A DNA stretch of 64,000 nucleotides. Origin: Rariglobus sp967755175. Its GTDB lineage: Bacteria; Verrucomicrobiota; Verrucomicrobiia; Opitutales; Opitutaceae. Shown piece after piece: positions 1 to 8,808 of the stretch. The notes beneath the pieces were generated by a model. That model was not told where the DNA came from and searched no databases. It was given only the letters and a program-made list of their open reading frames with translations. The translations under genes and the position numbers were made by a program. Location of the stretch: NCBI GenBank assembly GCA_967755175.1, contig CBRAFO010000001.1, positions 61,801-125,800 on the forward strand, in the 5' to 3' direction. The number at the start of each line of letters is the position of its first letter. Position 1 is the first letter of the stretch.

Positions 1-1
1 G

Positions 2-493
2 GCGCGTGACTATGATTACGTGCTGTTTGACTGCCCGCCTAATTTGTTGCGTGCCTCTCAATGCGGTGTGTTTAGCTCGCATGAGATTTACGTGCCGTCC
101 AATCCTGACGCACTCAGCCTGATCGGATTCACGCTGCTGGTCGAAAAACTCGGGCGGTTTCATCAGCTCTCGGCGGGATTTCGCCAGGCTTCGATGGGCC
201 CCGCGACCCAAGTGCGAGGCATCATTTTCAACTCTATCAAGGCGGGGGTGGACATTGAGGTTCCTAAGATGCGCATGCAGCTTCGACTGAACCAATTCAA
301 GACGGCCAAGCGCGCCGCGCCGGATGCCAAGATCTTCGATACCCAAATACGCGACGCGATGGTCGTGCGACGTGCGGTCACATTGGGACTCCCCGTCAAT
401 CTCATCGGCCAAGACTCTTTCGATCAAAACAGGGACAACGTTGTCCACGACTACCGCCGTCTCGCGGCGGAAATAGAACGACACGAACTATGA
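2..493 (+). CDS. ParA/Soj-like P-loop ATPase, C-terminal part (cut by window edge)
   Basis: The reading frame is open to the left edge, so only the C-terminal part (about 163 residues) is present. It opens with the Walker B strand YVLFDCPPN, characteristic of the ParA/MinD deviant-Walker ATPases; the Walker A' motif must lie upstream of the window. The remainder has the ParA layout: a V-P-S-N-P-D-A loop after strand 5, a long helical region (GFTLLVEKLGRF), then RGIIFNSIK and a C-terminal helix with RRLAAEIE. ParA proteins use ATP-dependent dimerisation on DNA or membranes to position cargo such as chromosomes, plasmids or protein clusters. The last four bases overlap the start of the next gene, indicating translational coupling. 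The presence of two uncharacterised partners and no parB suggests a cargo-positioning orphan ParA, but genes left of the window are unknown. Confidence 0.8.
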   Translation, partial: ARDYDYVLFDCPPNLLRASQCGVFSSHEIYVPSNPDALSLIGFTLLVEKLGRFHQLSAGFRQASMGPATQVRGIIFNSIKAGVDIEVPKMRMQLRLNQFKTAKRAAPDAKIFDTQIRDAMVVRRAVTLGLPVNLIGQDSFDQNRDNVVHDYRRLAAEIERHEL

Positions 494-1479
494 GCACCAT
501 CGGTCCTATCCCCAGCAAGCGCACCCAATCCCCCTTCGCTACGCCCAGGCACACGCCGAAAATATGGGACGATGTGCGCATGGCCTTCAGCTCCTCCATT
601 CTGGTGGACACCTCGTTGAACAGCCTCGCTCAAAACTTGGAGGGCATCGACTGGCCGTTGCAGGGACGTGATGAAACCCCGGCCAATTACATCGAGCTTT
701 CTTATGACGAATTGCGCGAACGGCTCGCGTTGCGCGGTCAGCCGCCCCGGATCGCCGATCACCTGATCGACATCCTCAAGGAGACCCTAGCCTTCGACAA
801 TCCGTTCGGCGACATGGTCGAGCAATCGGAAGCCGCCGCCGCCAGTGAGAACCCCTTGGCGAAGAACTTGGAGAAGCTCAAAATCCCGAGCGAATTCCCG
901 ATTACGCTTACGTCGCTCGCGCCAGAGACGCTTTTGTTCTGCCGACTAGAGAACATCAGGACGCTGGGCGAGTTTGCCTTGGCGGCGCAGCGCATGGCGG
1001 GCTCGGTGATCGTGGGCGGGGATTTTCGAGCGTTGCTCAACGCCCTTTCCCATATCGATGAGCGCACCCTTGCGCGTTATCTGCCGTTTCGCCCTGGTGC
1101 GAAGGGCCTCCACTATATCGAAGGCCTTGCCCTTGGGGTGGGAGCCTTGCCGGTCGCATTGCAGGCTGCGTTGGCGACCCAAGTGAAACAGCCGTTGCCC
1201 GACGCCGCGGAGGATATGGCTCGCGGAGTCTCCAGCGAACAGATCGCAAAGGCCAAGGCCGAGCTGCACCTGCATGCGAGTGCACTTCGAGGATTTTGCG
1301 AAGAGGATTATGCCGATCTTCAATCTCAGATCATAGCGGGGGCGAATCCCCGCCGTTTGGTCGCGGTGTTGGGCGATCCCGTGATCGAAGCCGTGGTGGC
1401 TGATCTGATTACTCCCATCCCCGTCGTTCGCCCGACGGGCGGTTGGCGCGCCCGCCTGCTGCGCTGGTGGAGAAAATAA
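490..1479 (+). CDS. hypothetical protein coupled to ParA-like ATPase
   Basis: The product has 329 residues, and its ATG overlaps the upstream stop (ATGA, 490-493). I do not recognise the family. It has no signal peptide or membrane segment. The N-terminal 35 residues are Ser/Pro-rich and probably disordered. They are followed by a helical region with many acidic residues and a middle section (about 150-240) with the pattern LENIRTLGEFALAAQRMAG and YLPFRPGAKGLHYIEG. The end is strongly basic (WRARLLRWWRK). Its position between a ParA-like ATPase and a coiled-coil protein suggests it is the cargo adaptor or ATPase-activating partner of the ParA protein; that role is inferred from context only. 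Confidence 0.75.
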   Translation: MSTIGPIPSKRTQSPFATPRHTPKIWDDVRMAFSSSILVDTSLNSLAQNLEGIDWPLQGRDETPANYIELSYDELRERLALRGQPPRIADHLIDILKETLAFDNPFGDMVEQSEAAAASENPLAKNLEKLKIPSEFPITLTSLAPETLLFCRLENIRTLGEFALAAQRMAGSVIVGGDFRALLNALSHIDERTLARYLPFRPGAKGLHYIEGLALGVGALPVALQAALATQVKQPLPDAAEDMARGVSSEQIAKAKAELHLHASALRGFCEEDYADLQSQIIAGANPRRLVAVLGDPVIEAVVADLITPIPVVRPTGGWRARLLRWWRK

Positions 1480-1484
1480 ACATC

Positions 1485-2189
1485 ATGTCGACCACTGCTT
1501 CATTTTCCACGTTTGTTCGCCCTCCCGGAAGTCCGATCTATTCCCCCTCCGGCCCGTCGCTCGTGCTGCCTCGCCGCACATCGCCCTCCATCCGCGCCCC
1601 CCGTTCGCCGAGCGATAGTCGCGATGCTTCGACCCCGGATGCTCGACGCCAAATTGCTCAATTGCTCGCATTGATTCGGGCCGCCGAGGAACAGGCTCCG
1701 CCTCGCTCGATCATTGACGCCCAAAACGAAGAGATGGCGCGATCTCTGCAGCAGTTGGAGCTAAAGCTGGCGGAGCGTGAGCGCACGACTGAGGAGCGGG
1801 AGTTTCGCGTCGCCGAACGAGAACGCGATTTAGCCGAGGCCGAAGCGCTGTTGCAGCATCGCGAGGCGTTACTGAAGGCATCAAAGAAGAAGCCGTCTGC
1901 ACGCAAGGGGATTTCCGAGGAGGAGCGGGCCGCCTTGTTGAATCTAAAAGTGGAGCTGGACCGCCAAGAAGCACTATTACGTGAAACCCGTGAGACGCTG
2001 CGTGAGCGCGAAAAATTCATCGAGGAAAGCGAGTCCCGGCTCTTTGAAAAAGTGCAGGAACATCAGGAAAAAGAGACTGAGCTCGAACAGCTCGCCGAGG
2101 ACCTGAAGCACCGGGGAGCAGCGAGCGAACCCGATAACGGCGATGATTCTTCAGGGGGCGGAAAAGTGTTCGACGAATTTAACGAGTGA
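1485..2189 (+). CDS. coiled-coil protein of the ParA operon
   Basis: The product has 234 residues. The ATG at 1485 lies five bases after the previous stop; a TTG 42 bases earlier would run into the preceding gene and is disfavoured. Residues 1-55 are Ser/Pro/Arg-rich low complexity. Residues about 65-225 are an almost uninterrupted heptad-rich, highly charged helix (LAERERTTEEREFRVAERER and similar), predicted to form a long coiled coil. The tail is acidic and glycine-rich (PDNGDDSSGGG). There is no transmembrane segment. It probably acts as a scaffold or tether with the two preceding gene products; the operon arrangement is visible, the function is inferred. No catalytic motif is present. 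Confidence 0.75.
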   Translation: MSTTASFSTFVRPPGSPIYSPSGPSLVLPRRTSPSIRAPRSPSDSRDASTPDARRQIAQLLALIRAAEEQAPPRSIIDAQNEEMARSLQQLELKLAERERTTEEREFRVAERERDLAEAEALLQHREALLKASKKKPSARKGISEEERAALLNLKVELDRQEALLRETRETLREREKFIEESESRLFEKVQEHQEKETELEQLAEDLKHRGAASEPDNGDDSSGGGKVFDEFNE

Positions 2190-2275
2190 CACCAAGTGGC
2201 GAAATGCCGGGGCCGTCTTGACGGATCGGCAATAGGAGGGATTTTAAGCGGGTAATCACGGTCGATTATCCGTTT

Positions 2276-2782
2276 ATGAAATCACATATCTGGATTGCCG
2301 GGGTTGCTTTAGCCGCGGTCGCTTTCGTCTCTCCGGAGGCACAGGCCGATGAAGCCTTGCCTCCCGAACTATTGATGGGGGCTGGAGTCCTAGATCCGTT
2401 GCACAGGGCGGAACACTCGCAATGGATGGCGGCGCTCGAATATCGTTTTAAAGAGCTTAGGTGGAATTTACGTCCATGGCTCGGAGTAGCGCATGCTGAA
2501 CGGGGGACGACTTTGGCTTCCGCTGGCTTGGTTTATACGCTGGCTGTGACGAGTGGATTGAGATTTTCCGCCGGTTGGGCACCGAGTTATTACGACGCGG
2601 GTGCCGGCCGTGACTTGGGCAGCCGCTTTGATTTCTACTCGTTTGCCGAAGCGGAATACGCGTTCGAAAACCAACATGTGGTAAGTCTTCGTTTTGGGCA
2701 TTTATCGAACTGCGGATTTGCCGGCTCGAACCCAGGAACCGAGACGCTGATGCTCTCGTATTCGCTACCTCTGCCGAGGTAG
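2276..2782 (+). CDS. pagL: PagL-like lipid A 3-O-deacylase (acyloxyacyl hydrolase family)
   Basis: The product has 168 residues. A signal peptide ends near AQA (residue 24), and the mature protein shows alternating hydrophobic/polar strands ending in an aromatic- and Leu-rich C-terminus, as expected of a small outer-membrane beta-barrel. The diagnostic motif FGHLSNCGF places the catalytic His142, Ser144 and Asn145, with NPGTE supplying the acidic residue Glu156. This matches the His-Ser-Glu arrangement of PagL, which removes the R-3-hydroxyacyl chain at position 3 of lipid A. The length fits the family (about 170-190). It stands alone, 86 bases after the ParA operon, and converges with ispH with no gap between the two stop codons. 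Family assignment is firm; activity on lipid A is inferred. Confidence 0.85.
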   Translation: MKSHIWIAGVALAAVAFVSPEAQADEALPPELLMGAGVLDPLHRAEHSQWMAALEYRFKELRWNLRPWLGVAHAERGTTLASAGLVYTLAVTSGLRFSAGWAPSYYDAGAGRDLGSRFDFYSFAEAEYAFENQHVVSLRFGHLSNCGFAGSNPGTETLMLSYSLPLPR

Positions 2783-4555
2783 CTATTTAGTGCTGGCGGA
2801 CTCGGCGCATTCGCCGATACGTGATTCGATTTCGGCTTGCACGGCCGAAATCGAACGGAGGCCGGCGGAGCCAAACAGGCTGTTGATCCGAGTGATGACT
2901 TGTTGGATCACGCCATCGGGACAGGACGCACCGCCGGTAATGAGAACGCGTTTGGGTAGGAGTTTTCCAATGGCGCCGTCGTTCGTCATTTCTCCGGCGT
3001 TGGACGGCCAGAGTGGGTTAATTTCGATGTGGCCACCCTGGGCCGGTCCGCTGGCGGGAAACACGTAATGCTCGACCTCGGCGAGCGAGCGGATGTTGGC
3101 TTCGCTTTGGATAAAGAAGGCCTTGTCGCCGAGCTTCTGGGCGCACAGGCGGTAGAGCTGGTAGGTGTTGGAGGAGTTTTTTCCGCCGATGATGAAGGCC
3201 GCGTCGAGAGGTTCTTCGAGTGCGCGGGCGAGAGCATCCTGGTTCACTTGGGTAGCGTAGCAGAGCGTGTCGTTGCGCCCGCTGCCGCCGACCCGCGGCG
3301 ACTCGCCCGCTGCGTCCGCACCAAAGACCGTTGCGTAGAGATCACGCAGATACGTGATGATCTCGCGGGTTTCGTTCACGAGCAGCGTAGTCTGGTTAAC
3401 AACAGCGACTCGGGCGAGGTCGCGAGCGACTTGGAAGCCCGGTGTGTAGCGTTCGGCGAAGGCGCTTTCGAAGTGAGCCTGCGCCTCTGCGGGGTTCCGA
3501 TGCGCCTCGGCGACGATCTCGCCTAGACGACGGGTTTCGTCGAGGTTTCGCACGATCACCGCGTGCGCGTGGCGTCGTGTGTTGGAGAAGGTTGCCTTGG
3601 TCTCCTCGTGCTCGTGTTTGCCATGAATGACGACGGTGTAACCGGAACGCCCATACGCGCGCGCAGCCTTCCAGACTTTTTCCACCAGCATGCAGGTGGC
3701 GTCGTATTGGCAGACGGCAATGCCTTTGCGGACGAGGCGTTTCTTGTCTTCGTCGGTCGCACCGAAGGCGGGAATGATAACGATATCGTTGGGCGTGAGC
3801 GTGTCCCAGAGAAGCGGAAGGCCGGTGGCGGTGGTGGCCTTCTCTCCGTTGACGGCAAAGGGCACGCCTTTCTCGGTTTGGAGGTAGCGGAGTCCGCGAC
3901 GAAGGAGGTCCTCGTTTACGAAGGGATTGTGGATCAGCTCCGAGAGCATGAAGACACGGCGCCCCGGATTGGAGGCGAGTGTTTCATAGGCGCGGTCGAT
4001 GGCGTTTTTGACGCCGAGGCAAAAGCCGAAGTGGCTAGGGATAAGATAGCGGACGGCGCCGAAATCGAGAGGGATGGGCGCGGTCGCAACGCCTTCTCGG
4101 CGGCGAGCGATGGCTTTAATCGCGCTACAGAGGGCCGATTGGTAAAGCGCGCTGGTGTGGGCGTCCTGCGAGTAGAGGGCGAGGTTGCGATCTTTCTCGG
4201 GGCGGAACTTGTAGATGAAGTCGTTTTCGCTGAGCTGGAGATAGGGGATGTGGATCAGATGCGGCTCCAGCGCGGGCAAGATCGAGGCAAGCAGCGGGGA
4301 TAGCGTTTCTGGAGCGGCGGAAAGTCGCTCCAATGAGCGGAACTCGATGCCCGCAGGTTTTTCGCCGTCATTCGCTGCTTGAGCGAAATTTACCCGATAC
4401 GCCTGACCTGCGTGCTCCAAAGAAAAAAACTCCCGGGGTTCCGTGAGTCCGCCGAATGCCTCGGCTGAGGCGGCTGCCCATCCTGACTCGGACTTTTGGA
4501 CGGCAAGACGGTTACTGCTGTCGAAGACGAGTGTGGCGGTTACGGGGGCGAACAT
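2783..4555 (-). CDS. ispH: 4-hydroxy-3-methylbut-2-enyl diphosphate reductase with long N-terminal extension
   Basis: This is the last enzyme of the MEP isoprenoid pathway, reducing HMBPP to IPP and DMAPP with an iron-sulfur cluster. Numbering from the ATG at 4555 (590 residues; a TTG at 4621 would add 22), the three cluster cysteines are visible as FGFCLGV (Cys179), DATC (Cys288) and TLCYATQ (Cys432), with the HNP and HGKHEHEE signatures between them. Ordinary IspH is about 310 residues. This protein carries about 170 extra residues before the first cluster cysteine and an enlarged middle, closer in size to the long plant/cyanobacterial type. The extension has no recognised domain. The stop abuts the convergent pagL gene. 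The small upstream gene on the same strand probably forms an operon with it. Confidence 0.92.
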   Translation of the reverse strand: MFAPVTATLVFDSSNRLAVQKSESGWAAASAEAFGGLTEPREFFSLEHAGQAYRVNFAQAANDGEKPAGIEFRSLERLSAAPETLSPLLASILPALEPHLIHIPYLQLSENDFIYKFRPEKDRNLALYSQDAHTSALYQSALCSAIKAIARRREGVATAPIPLDFGAVRYLIPSHFGFCLGVKNAIDRAYETLASNPGRRVFMLSELIHNPFVNEDLLRRGLRYLQTEKGVPFAVNGEKATTATGLPLLWDTLTPNDIVIIPAFGATDEDKKRLVRKGIAVCQYDATCMLVEKVWKAARAYGRSGYTVVIHGKHEHEETKATFSNTRRHAHAVIVRNLDETRRLGEIVAEAHRNPAEAQAHFESAFAERYTPGFQVARDLARVAVVNQTTLLVNETREIITYLRDLYATVFGADAAGESPRVGGSGRNDTLCYATQVNQDALARALEEPLDAAFIIGGKNSSNTYQLYRLCAQKLGDKAFFIQSEANIRSLAEVEHYVFPASGPAQGGHIEINPLWPSNAGEMTNDGAIGKLLPKRVLITGGASCPDGVIQQVITRINSLFGSAGLRSISAVQAEIESRIGECAESASTK

Positions 4556-4630
4556 GGAGCCGGTAATAATCAAAGTAGGCGCACGGGTAAGGCGAGCATA
4601 GGAACGCTTGGAGTGCTCCAAGCGGCCGGA

Positions 4631-4927
4631 CTAGTCCTCATCAATGGCTTCGCTCTCGTCGTTGAACGAGTGGCCGGCAAAACCGCCGTCGAAGAAGTTT
4701 TCGTCCTCAAGCTCGGCCATGACGTGATCGCTGACCAACTTGCGGTCGGCGGGGTTGAGTTGCGCGTAGTCCATGGTGATGAGCTCCGCGATGCCGGCAC
4801 GCGCCTGTTCACGGCTGGTGACGCCGTGCAGGAAGTCGTCTGCCTGACTCGCAATCTCATCGATAATGGGGCGAAGGTTCATGGCCATAGGGTGTTTAAA
4901 CGTGACCACCGAAGGAGAGGTGGTCAT
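4631..4927 (-). CDS. small acidic hypothetical protein upstream of ispH
   Basis: The product has 98 residues from the ATG at 4927; an in-frame ATG at 4888 or a TTG at 4936 are alternatives. It is soluble, acidic and helical, with a C-terminus rich in Asp/Glu (AELEDENFFDGG, ESEAIDED). I do not recognise the family, and no metal-binding or catalytic motif is seen. It lies between the alkC-like gene (36 bases upstream) and ispH (75 bases downstream) on the same strand, so co-transcription is likely. The coding call rests on an intact frame, compact spacing and codon use like its neighbours. Confidence 0.6.
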   Translation of the reverse strand: MTTSPSVVTFKHPMAMNLRPIIDEIASQADDFLHGVTSREQARAGIAELITMDYAQLNPADRKLVSDHVMAELEDENFFDGGFAGHSFNDESEAIDED

Positions 4928-4963
4928 CGAAATCAAGACGATCTCTGGTGGTGTGCAGTCGAG

Positions 4964-6061
4964 TTAATCGGACCGGCCAACTGAAAGGTTGAACGTGGTT
5001 TCGGCAAGGATGCGGCCGTTAACTTGCAGCTCTACGCGATGCAGTCCGGAGTGATGCCGCCGGGTCGAGAAATCACGGATCAATTGGCGTTTGGTTAAAA
5101 TGATCGTGCTGCGCGGTGCGAGGTCGAGGGACTTCCACTTAAAAACCTTTCGCGCGGCGGTGTCTCGGGCACGGGCATAATGGACGACGTAATCGACCAC
5201 GAGCCGCTGGGCTTTCGTCGCTCGGCTCGTGAACGTGGCCGTAAGGGCTAGGGTCTCTCCGAGTTTTAGAGAGCGTGGCGCGGCGGTAAAGCTGACGGCA
5301 TCGAGCCGGGCGATGGCACCGGCTCCGATAATCCCGAGCGCGCGCGGGTGACCGGCTTTAATGAGCGTGCGAAGCGCATGGCGGATGATCCACGCCGTGC
5401 GCGCGTTCGTTTTGTCCCAAGTGGAGAGCAAATCGACGACGAGATCGGGATGATCTTTGGCGATGTCGTTGAGGTGATTGGCGACCGACTTACGGACGTA
5501 AGGCGATGGATCGGCACGGAGCGCCTCCAAGATGGGCAGAGTCGGCGAGGGATCGGTGATGAGAAAACCAAGGCGGCGGCCCCACGGCAGGCGCGGCCGG
5601 GTTCCTTCGCTAGCGAGGCGGCGCACGTGTTCATCGGGATCGCACGACCACTCACGCATCAGGGCAAAGGTGCGGGCCGGATCGCGCTCGATAAACGGAC
5701 GAATAGCGAACTCGGCGGAGCCAAAGCGGGTGAAAAACTTCAGCGCGGTGAGCGAGTCGGCGGGAGCATCCAAGCCGCGTTGGACAACAAACTCGGAGAG
5801 AAAAATCCCGATGAAGTTATGCCCAACGCGCGGGGCGAGACGGCGAAGAATATCGAGCTGTTCACAGTAGGAAACCGGCAGTGCAACTGCGACCGCTTCT
5901 GCGGTCCGACGCATGCGGTCCATGAGTTCACGAGTCGTGAGGCCGTCGAGAACGTGCGCGAGAAAGTGTTCGGGCGAGAATGCCGGGGTGAGCGCAGCGA
6001 GTTCCACGGCAATGGCGTGGTAACGCGCCTCATCGAACATGTCCTTGAGTTGGGAGGACAT
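4964..6061 (-). CDS. AlkC-like DNA alkylation repair protein (HEAT-repeat glycosylase)
   Basis: The product has 365 residues with an ATG start. The N-terminal two thirds are helical HEAT-like repeats of the AlkC/AlkD superfamily, with the AlkC hallmark HVRRLASEGTRPRLPWG (about residues 142-158), which lines the DNA-binding groove. The C-terminal 110 residues are beta-rich (SLKLGETLALTATFTS, HRVELQVNGRILAET) and correspond to the Ig-like domain that distinguishes AlkC from AlkD. The family excises 3-methyladenine and 3-methylcytosine from alkylated DNA. It follows alaS on the same strand, separated by a perfect 40-base palindrome. Family assignment is strong; substrate is inferred. Confidence 0.85.
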   Translation of the reverse strand: MSSQLKDMFDEARYHAIAVELAALTPAFSPEHFLAHVLDGLTTRELMDRMRRTAEAVAVALPVSYCEQLDILRRLAPRVGHNFIGIFLSEFVVQRGLDAPADSLTALKFFTRFGSAEFAIRPFIERDPARTFALMREWSCDPDEHVRRLASEGTRPRLPWGRRLGFLITDPSPTLPILEALRADPSPYVRKSVANHLNDIAKDHPDLVVDLLSTWDKTNARTAWIIRHALRTLIKAGHPRALGIIGAGAIARLDAVSFTAAPRSLKLGETLALTATFTSRATKAQRLVVDYVVHYARARDTAARKVFKWKSLDLAPRSTIILTKRQLIRDFSTRRHHSGLHRVELQVNGRILAETTFNLSVGRSD

Positions 6062-6070
6062 GAGAGGAGT

Positions 6071-6110
6071 CCACTCGCTGGCGCTCGTAGCTACGAGCGC
6101 CAGCGAGTGG
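6071..6110. repeat. 40-bp perfect palindrome (intergenic)
   Basis: Two 20-base arms, CCACTCGCTGGCGCTCGTAG and its exact reverse complement, meet with no spacer between the stop of alaS (6115) and the start of the alkC-like gene (6061) on the minus strand. In RNA it would form a very stable hairpin. There is no U-tract, so it is more like a REP-type element than a classical terminator. A relative with the shared core GAGCGCCAGCG lies at 32167-32208. Confidence 0.9.
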
Positions 6111-6114
6111 GAGT

Positions 6115-8808
6115 TCAGCCGAGGACTTCGGCGAGCTTGGAGGCGTCTTTGCCTCCGCCCATCGCGAAGTCGGGCTTGCCGCCACCTTTACCGCCGAGTT
6201 GGGCGGTGAGGGCGCTGATGATCTTCCCGGCTTGGTGACCAGCTTTGATGGCGGCGGGCGAAGCGAACGCGACGAGTGAGACTTTCTCGGTGCCAAAGGC
6301 GGCGCCGAGGACGACCACGCCTTCTCCGAGTTTCGCGAGAACTTGGGATCCAATTTCGCGGAGAGCTTCCGGTGCTTCGACCGTCACGACGGCGGAAACG
6401 TGAGCGAATCCGTCCTTGGTCGTGGCCTTGGCGGCGAGCTCGGTCGCGAGAGCGGCGGCAGCGCGTTGTTCGAAGGCTTTGAGCTTCTTGTCGGCCTCGG
6501 CTTTTTGGGCGAGGAGAGCGTCGAGCTTAGCTTCGAGTTGCGAGACCGGCACGCCGATCTTGGCGGCGGCGACCGCGAGCTTTTCCTCTTGAGCGGAGAC
6601 GTAGTCGTAGGCGGCTTGGCCGGCGACGGCTTCGAGGCGGCGAGTGCCGGCGGCGACGGCGCCTTCGGAAACGATTTTCACGAGGCCGATTTCACCGGTG
6701 GTCGAGACGTGGGTGCCGCCGCAGAGCTCGCGGCTGTAGCCACCCGCATCGACGACGCGGACGGTTTTTTCGTATTTCTCCCCGAAGAAGGCGAGGGTGC
6801 CTTCCGGCTTTTTGTCGAACTCGGTTTCGTAGGAAACCACCGTGGCGTTTTCGAGGATGCGTTCGTTGACGAGACCTTCGATTTCGCGGAGCTGGGCCGG
6901 CGTGACGGACTCGAAATGCGCGAAGTCAAAGCGCAGACGATCAGGCGTGTTGAGCGAGCCGGCCTGGCGGACGTGAGTGCCGATGACCTTACGCAGCGCC
7001 CAGTGGAGGAGGTGCGTGGCGGTGTGGTGGCGGTTGATGGCACGGCGGCGCGTGGCGTCGACGGAGAGCGTTATTATCCAATCGGCACTTAAATTATAAA
7101 TAGGGGAGTCCGCCGAAACCCTGTGGAGGTGGCGTCCTGATTTGTCCTTAATAGTGTCAGTGATTTGGATGAGGTTGTTGTTGATTAACACGGTGCCAGT
7201 ATCACCGAGTTGACCTCCCATTTCGGCGTAGAACGGAGTGGCTTCAAAAACGAGGTAGGCATCCTTATCGGCTTTGATAATGTCGACTATCTTGGTGTTG
7301 GCCGTGAGGGCGTCGTAACCGAGAAAGATCGTGGCGGTCTGATCGACGGCTTCTGAGCCTTCGGTCGCAGCAACGACGACCACTTTCTTGGTGGAGGCTT
7401 GGCCGCGCGCGCGTTGCTTTTCCATCTCGGCTTCGAACCCGGTGGTGTCGACGGTGAGGCCGCGCTCGGTGGCGAGCAGCTGGGTCATGTCGAGGGGGAA
7501 GCCGTAGGTATCGTAGAGTTCGAACGCCGACGCGCCCGAGATATTCCCGTCGATGGCGGCCTTGTTGAATATCGCCAAGCCGCGCTCCAGCGTGCGGCCA
7601 AACGACTCCTCTTCGCTGCGGATCACGCGGCGGACGATGTCTTGGCGCTCAACCAACTCGGGGAAAACCGGGCCGAGGCTCTCGACGACGGGCGCGACGA
7701 GTTGCTCGAAGAAGCCGGTCTTCAGGCCGAGCTTCGTGCCGTAAAGAATGCCGCGGCGGAGGATGCGGCGGATGACGTAGTTGCGGCCTTCGTTGCCGGG
7801 CATGATGCCATCGGCAATCGAACAGCTGATCGTGCGGGCGTGGTCGGCCAACACACGGAAAGCGATGTCGGTGTTCTCTTGCTCGGTCAGGCCTTCGCGT
7901 TTGGTCGGGACGGTTTCGCGGTAGGTCTTGCCAGAGAGCTCGGTGACTTTCTTGAAGAGCGGCGCGAAGACGTCGGCGTTGTAGTTCGAGGGCTCGCGGG
8001 CAAAATTTTTAAAGCCGTTCGTCGTAGCGTAAATGCCGGCGACGCGTTCGAAGCCCATGCCGGTATCAACGTGTTTGGCGGCGAGCGGCGAGAAGGTGCC
8101 GTCGGCGTTGGCGTTGAACTGAATGAAGACGTGATTCCAGATCTCGATGCAACGGGGGCTGGACGAATTAACGCCTTTACGGCCTTCGATCTCATCATCG
8201 CTTTCGAGGAGGTTGAAATGGATCTCAGAGCAGGGACCGCAGGGGCCGGTGTCGCCCATCTGCCAAAAGTTGTCCTTGCGGTTGCCGTGGACGATGTGGA
8301 TCGCGGGATCGAGGCCTTCGGCTTTGAAGAGTTCGGTCCAGATCGCGGCGGCTTCGTGGTCGAATTCGGAGGGATCTCCGGGCTTCGGAGCGTAGACGGT
8401 GGCGAAGAGGCGCTTGGCGGGGATGCCCCAGACTTTCGTCAGGAGAGTCCAGCCCCAAGTGAGTGAGTCTTTTTTGAAGTAGTCGCCAAAGGACCAGTTG
8501 CCCAACATCTCGAAGAGCGTGTGGTGGTAGGTGTCGTAGCCGACGTCTTCGAGGTCGTTGTGTTTACCACCGGCGCGGATACATTTCTGGGTGTCGGCGG
8601 CACGGGTGTCTTTGGCGGGGCGGGCGCCGGCCCATTTAGAAACGTCGGGCTGTTTGTCGCCGAGGAAAATGGGCACGAACTGATTCATGCCGGCGTTCGT
8701 AAAGAGCAGTCCCGGGGAATCGGGCAGGAGGGACGACGAGGGGACGATCGTGTGGCCCTGGCTGGCAAAGAAATCGAGGAAGGACTGGCGAATCTCGGCG
8801 GAGGTCAT
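6115..8808 (-). CDS. alaS: alanyl-tRNA synthetase
   Basis: The product has 897 residues from the ATG at 8808, giving the usual N-terminus MTSAEIRQSFLDFF; the longer open frame to 8934 has no family support. Class II catalytic core: LFTNAGMNQFVPIFLG motif 1 region, NFWQMGDTGPCGPCSEIH motif 2 region and GMGFERVAG motif 3. The editing domain carries HHTATHLLH (HxxxH zinc site) and the CGGTH motif that completes it. A coiled linker and a C-terminal DHHA1-like domain ending GGGKPDFAMGGGKD follow. It charges tRNA-Ala and hydrolyses mischarged Ser/Gly-tRNA-Ala. It is divergent from the histidine kinase at 8994, with about 185 bases between them that must hold both promoters. Confidence 0.97.
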   Translation of the reverse strand: MTSAEIRQSFLDFFASQGHTIVPSSSLLPDSPGLLFTNAGMNQFVPIFLGDKQPDVSKWAGARPAKDTRAADTQKCIRAGGKHNDLEDVGYDTYHHTLFEMLGNWSFGDYFKKDSLTWGWTLLTKVWGIPAKRLFATVYAPKPGDPSEFDHEAAAIWTELFKAEGLDPAIHIVHGNRKDNFWQMGDTGPCGPCSEIHFNLLESDDEIEGRKGVNSSSPRCIEIWNHVFIQFNANADGTFSPLAAKHVDTGMGFERVAGIYATTNGFKNFAREPSNYNADVFAPLFKKVTELSGKTYRETVPTKREGLTEQENTDIAFRVLADHARTISCSIADGIMPGNEGRNYVIRRILRRGILYGTKLGLKTGFFEQLVAPVVESLGPVFPELVERQDIVRRVIRSEEESFGRTLERGLAIFNKAAIDGNISGASAFELYDTYGFPLDMTQLLATERGLTVDTTGFEAEMEKQRARGQASTKKVVVVAATEGSEAVDQTATIFLGYDALTANTKIVDIIKADKDAYLVFEATPFYAEMGGQLGDTGTVLINNNLIQITDTIKDKSGRHLHRVSADSPIYNLSADWIITLSVDATRRRAINRHHTATHLLHWALRKVIGTHVRQAGSLNTPDRLRFDFAHFESVTPAQLREIEGLVNERILENATVVSYETEFDKKPEGTLAFFGEKYEKTVRVVDAGGYSRELCGGTHVSTTGEIGLVKIVSEGAVAAGTRRLEAVAGQAAYDYVSAQEEKLAVAAAKIGVPVSQLEAKLDALLAQKAEADKKLKAFEQRAAAALATELAAKATTKDGFAHVSAVVTVEAPEALREIGSQVLAKLGEGVVVLGAAFGTEKVSLVAFASPAAIKAGHQAGKIISALTAQLGGKGGGKPDFAMGGGKDASKLAEVLG

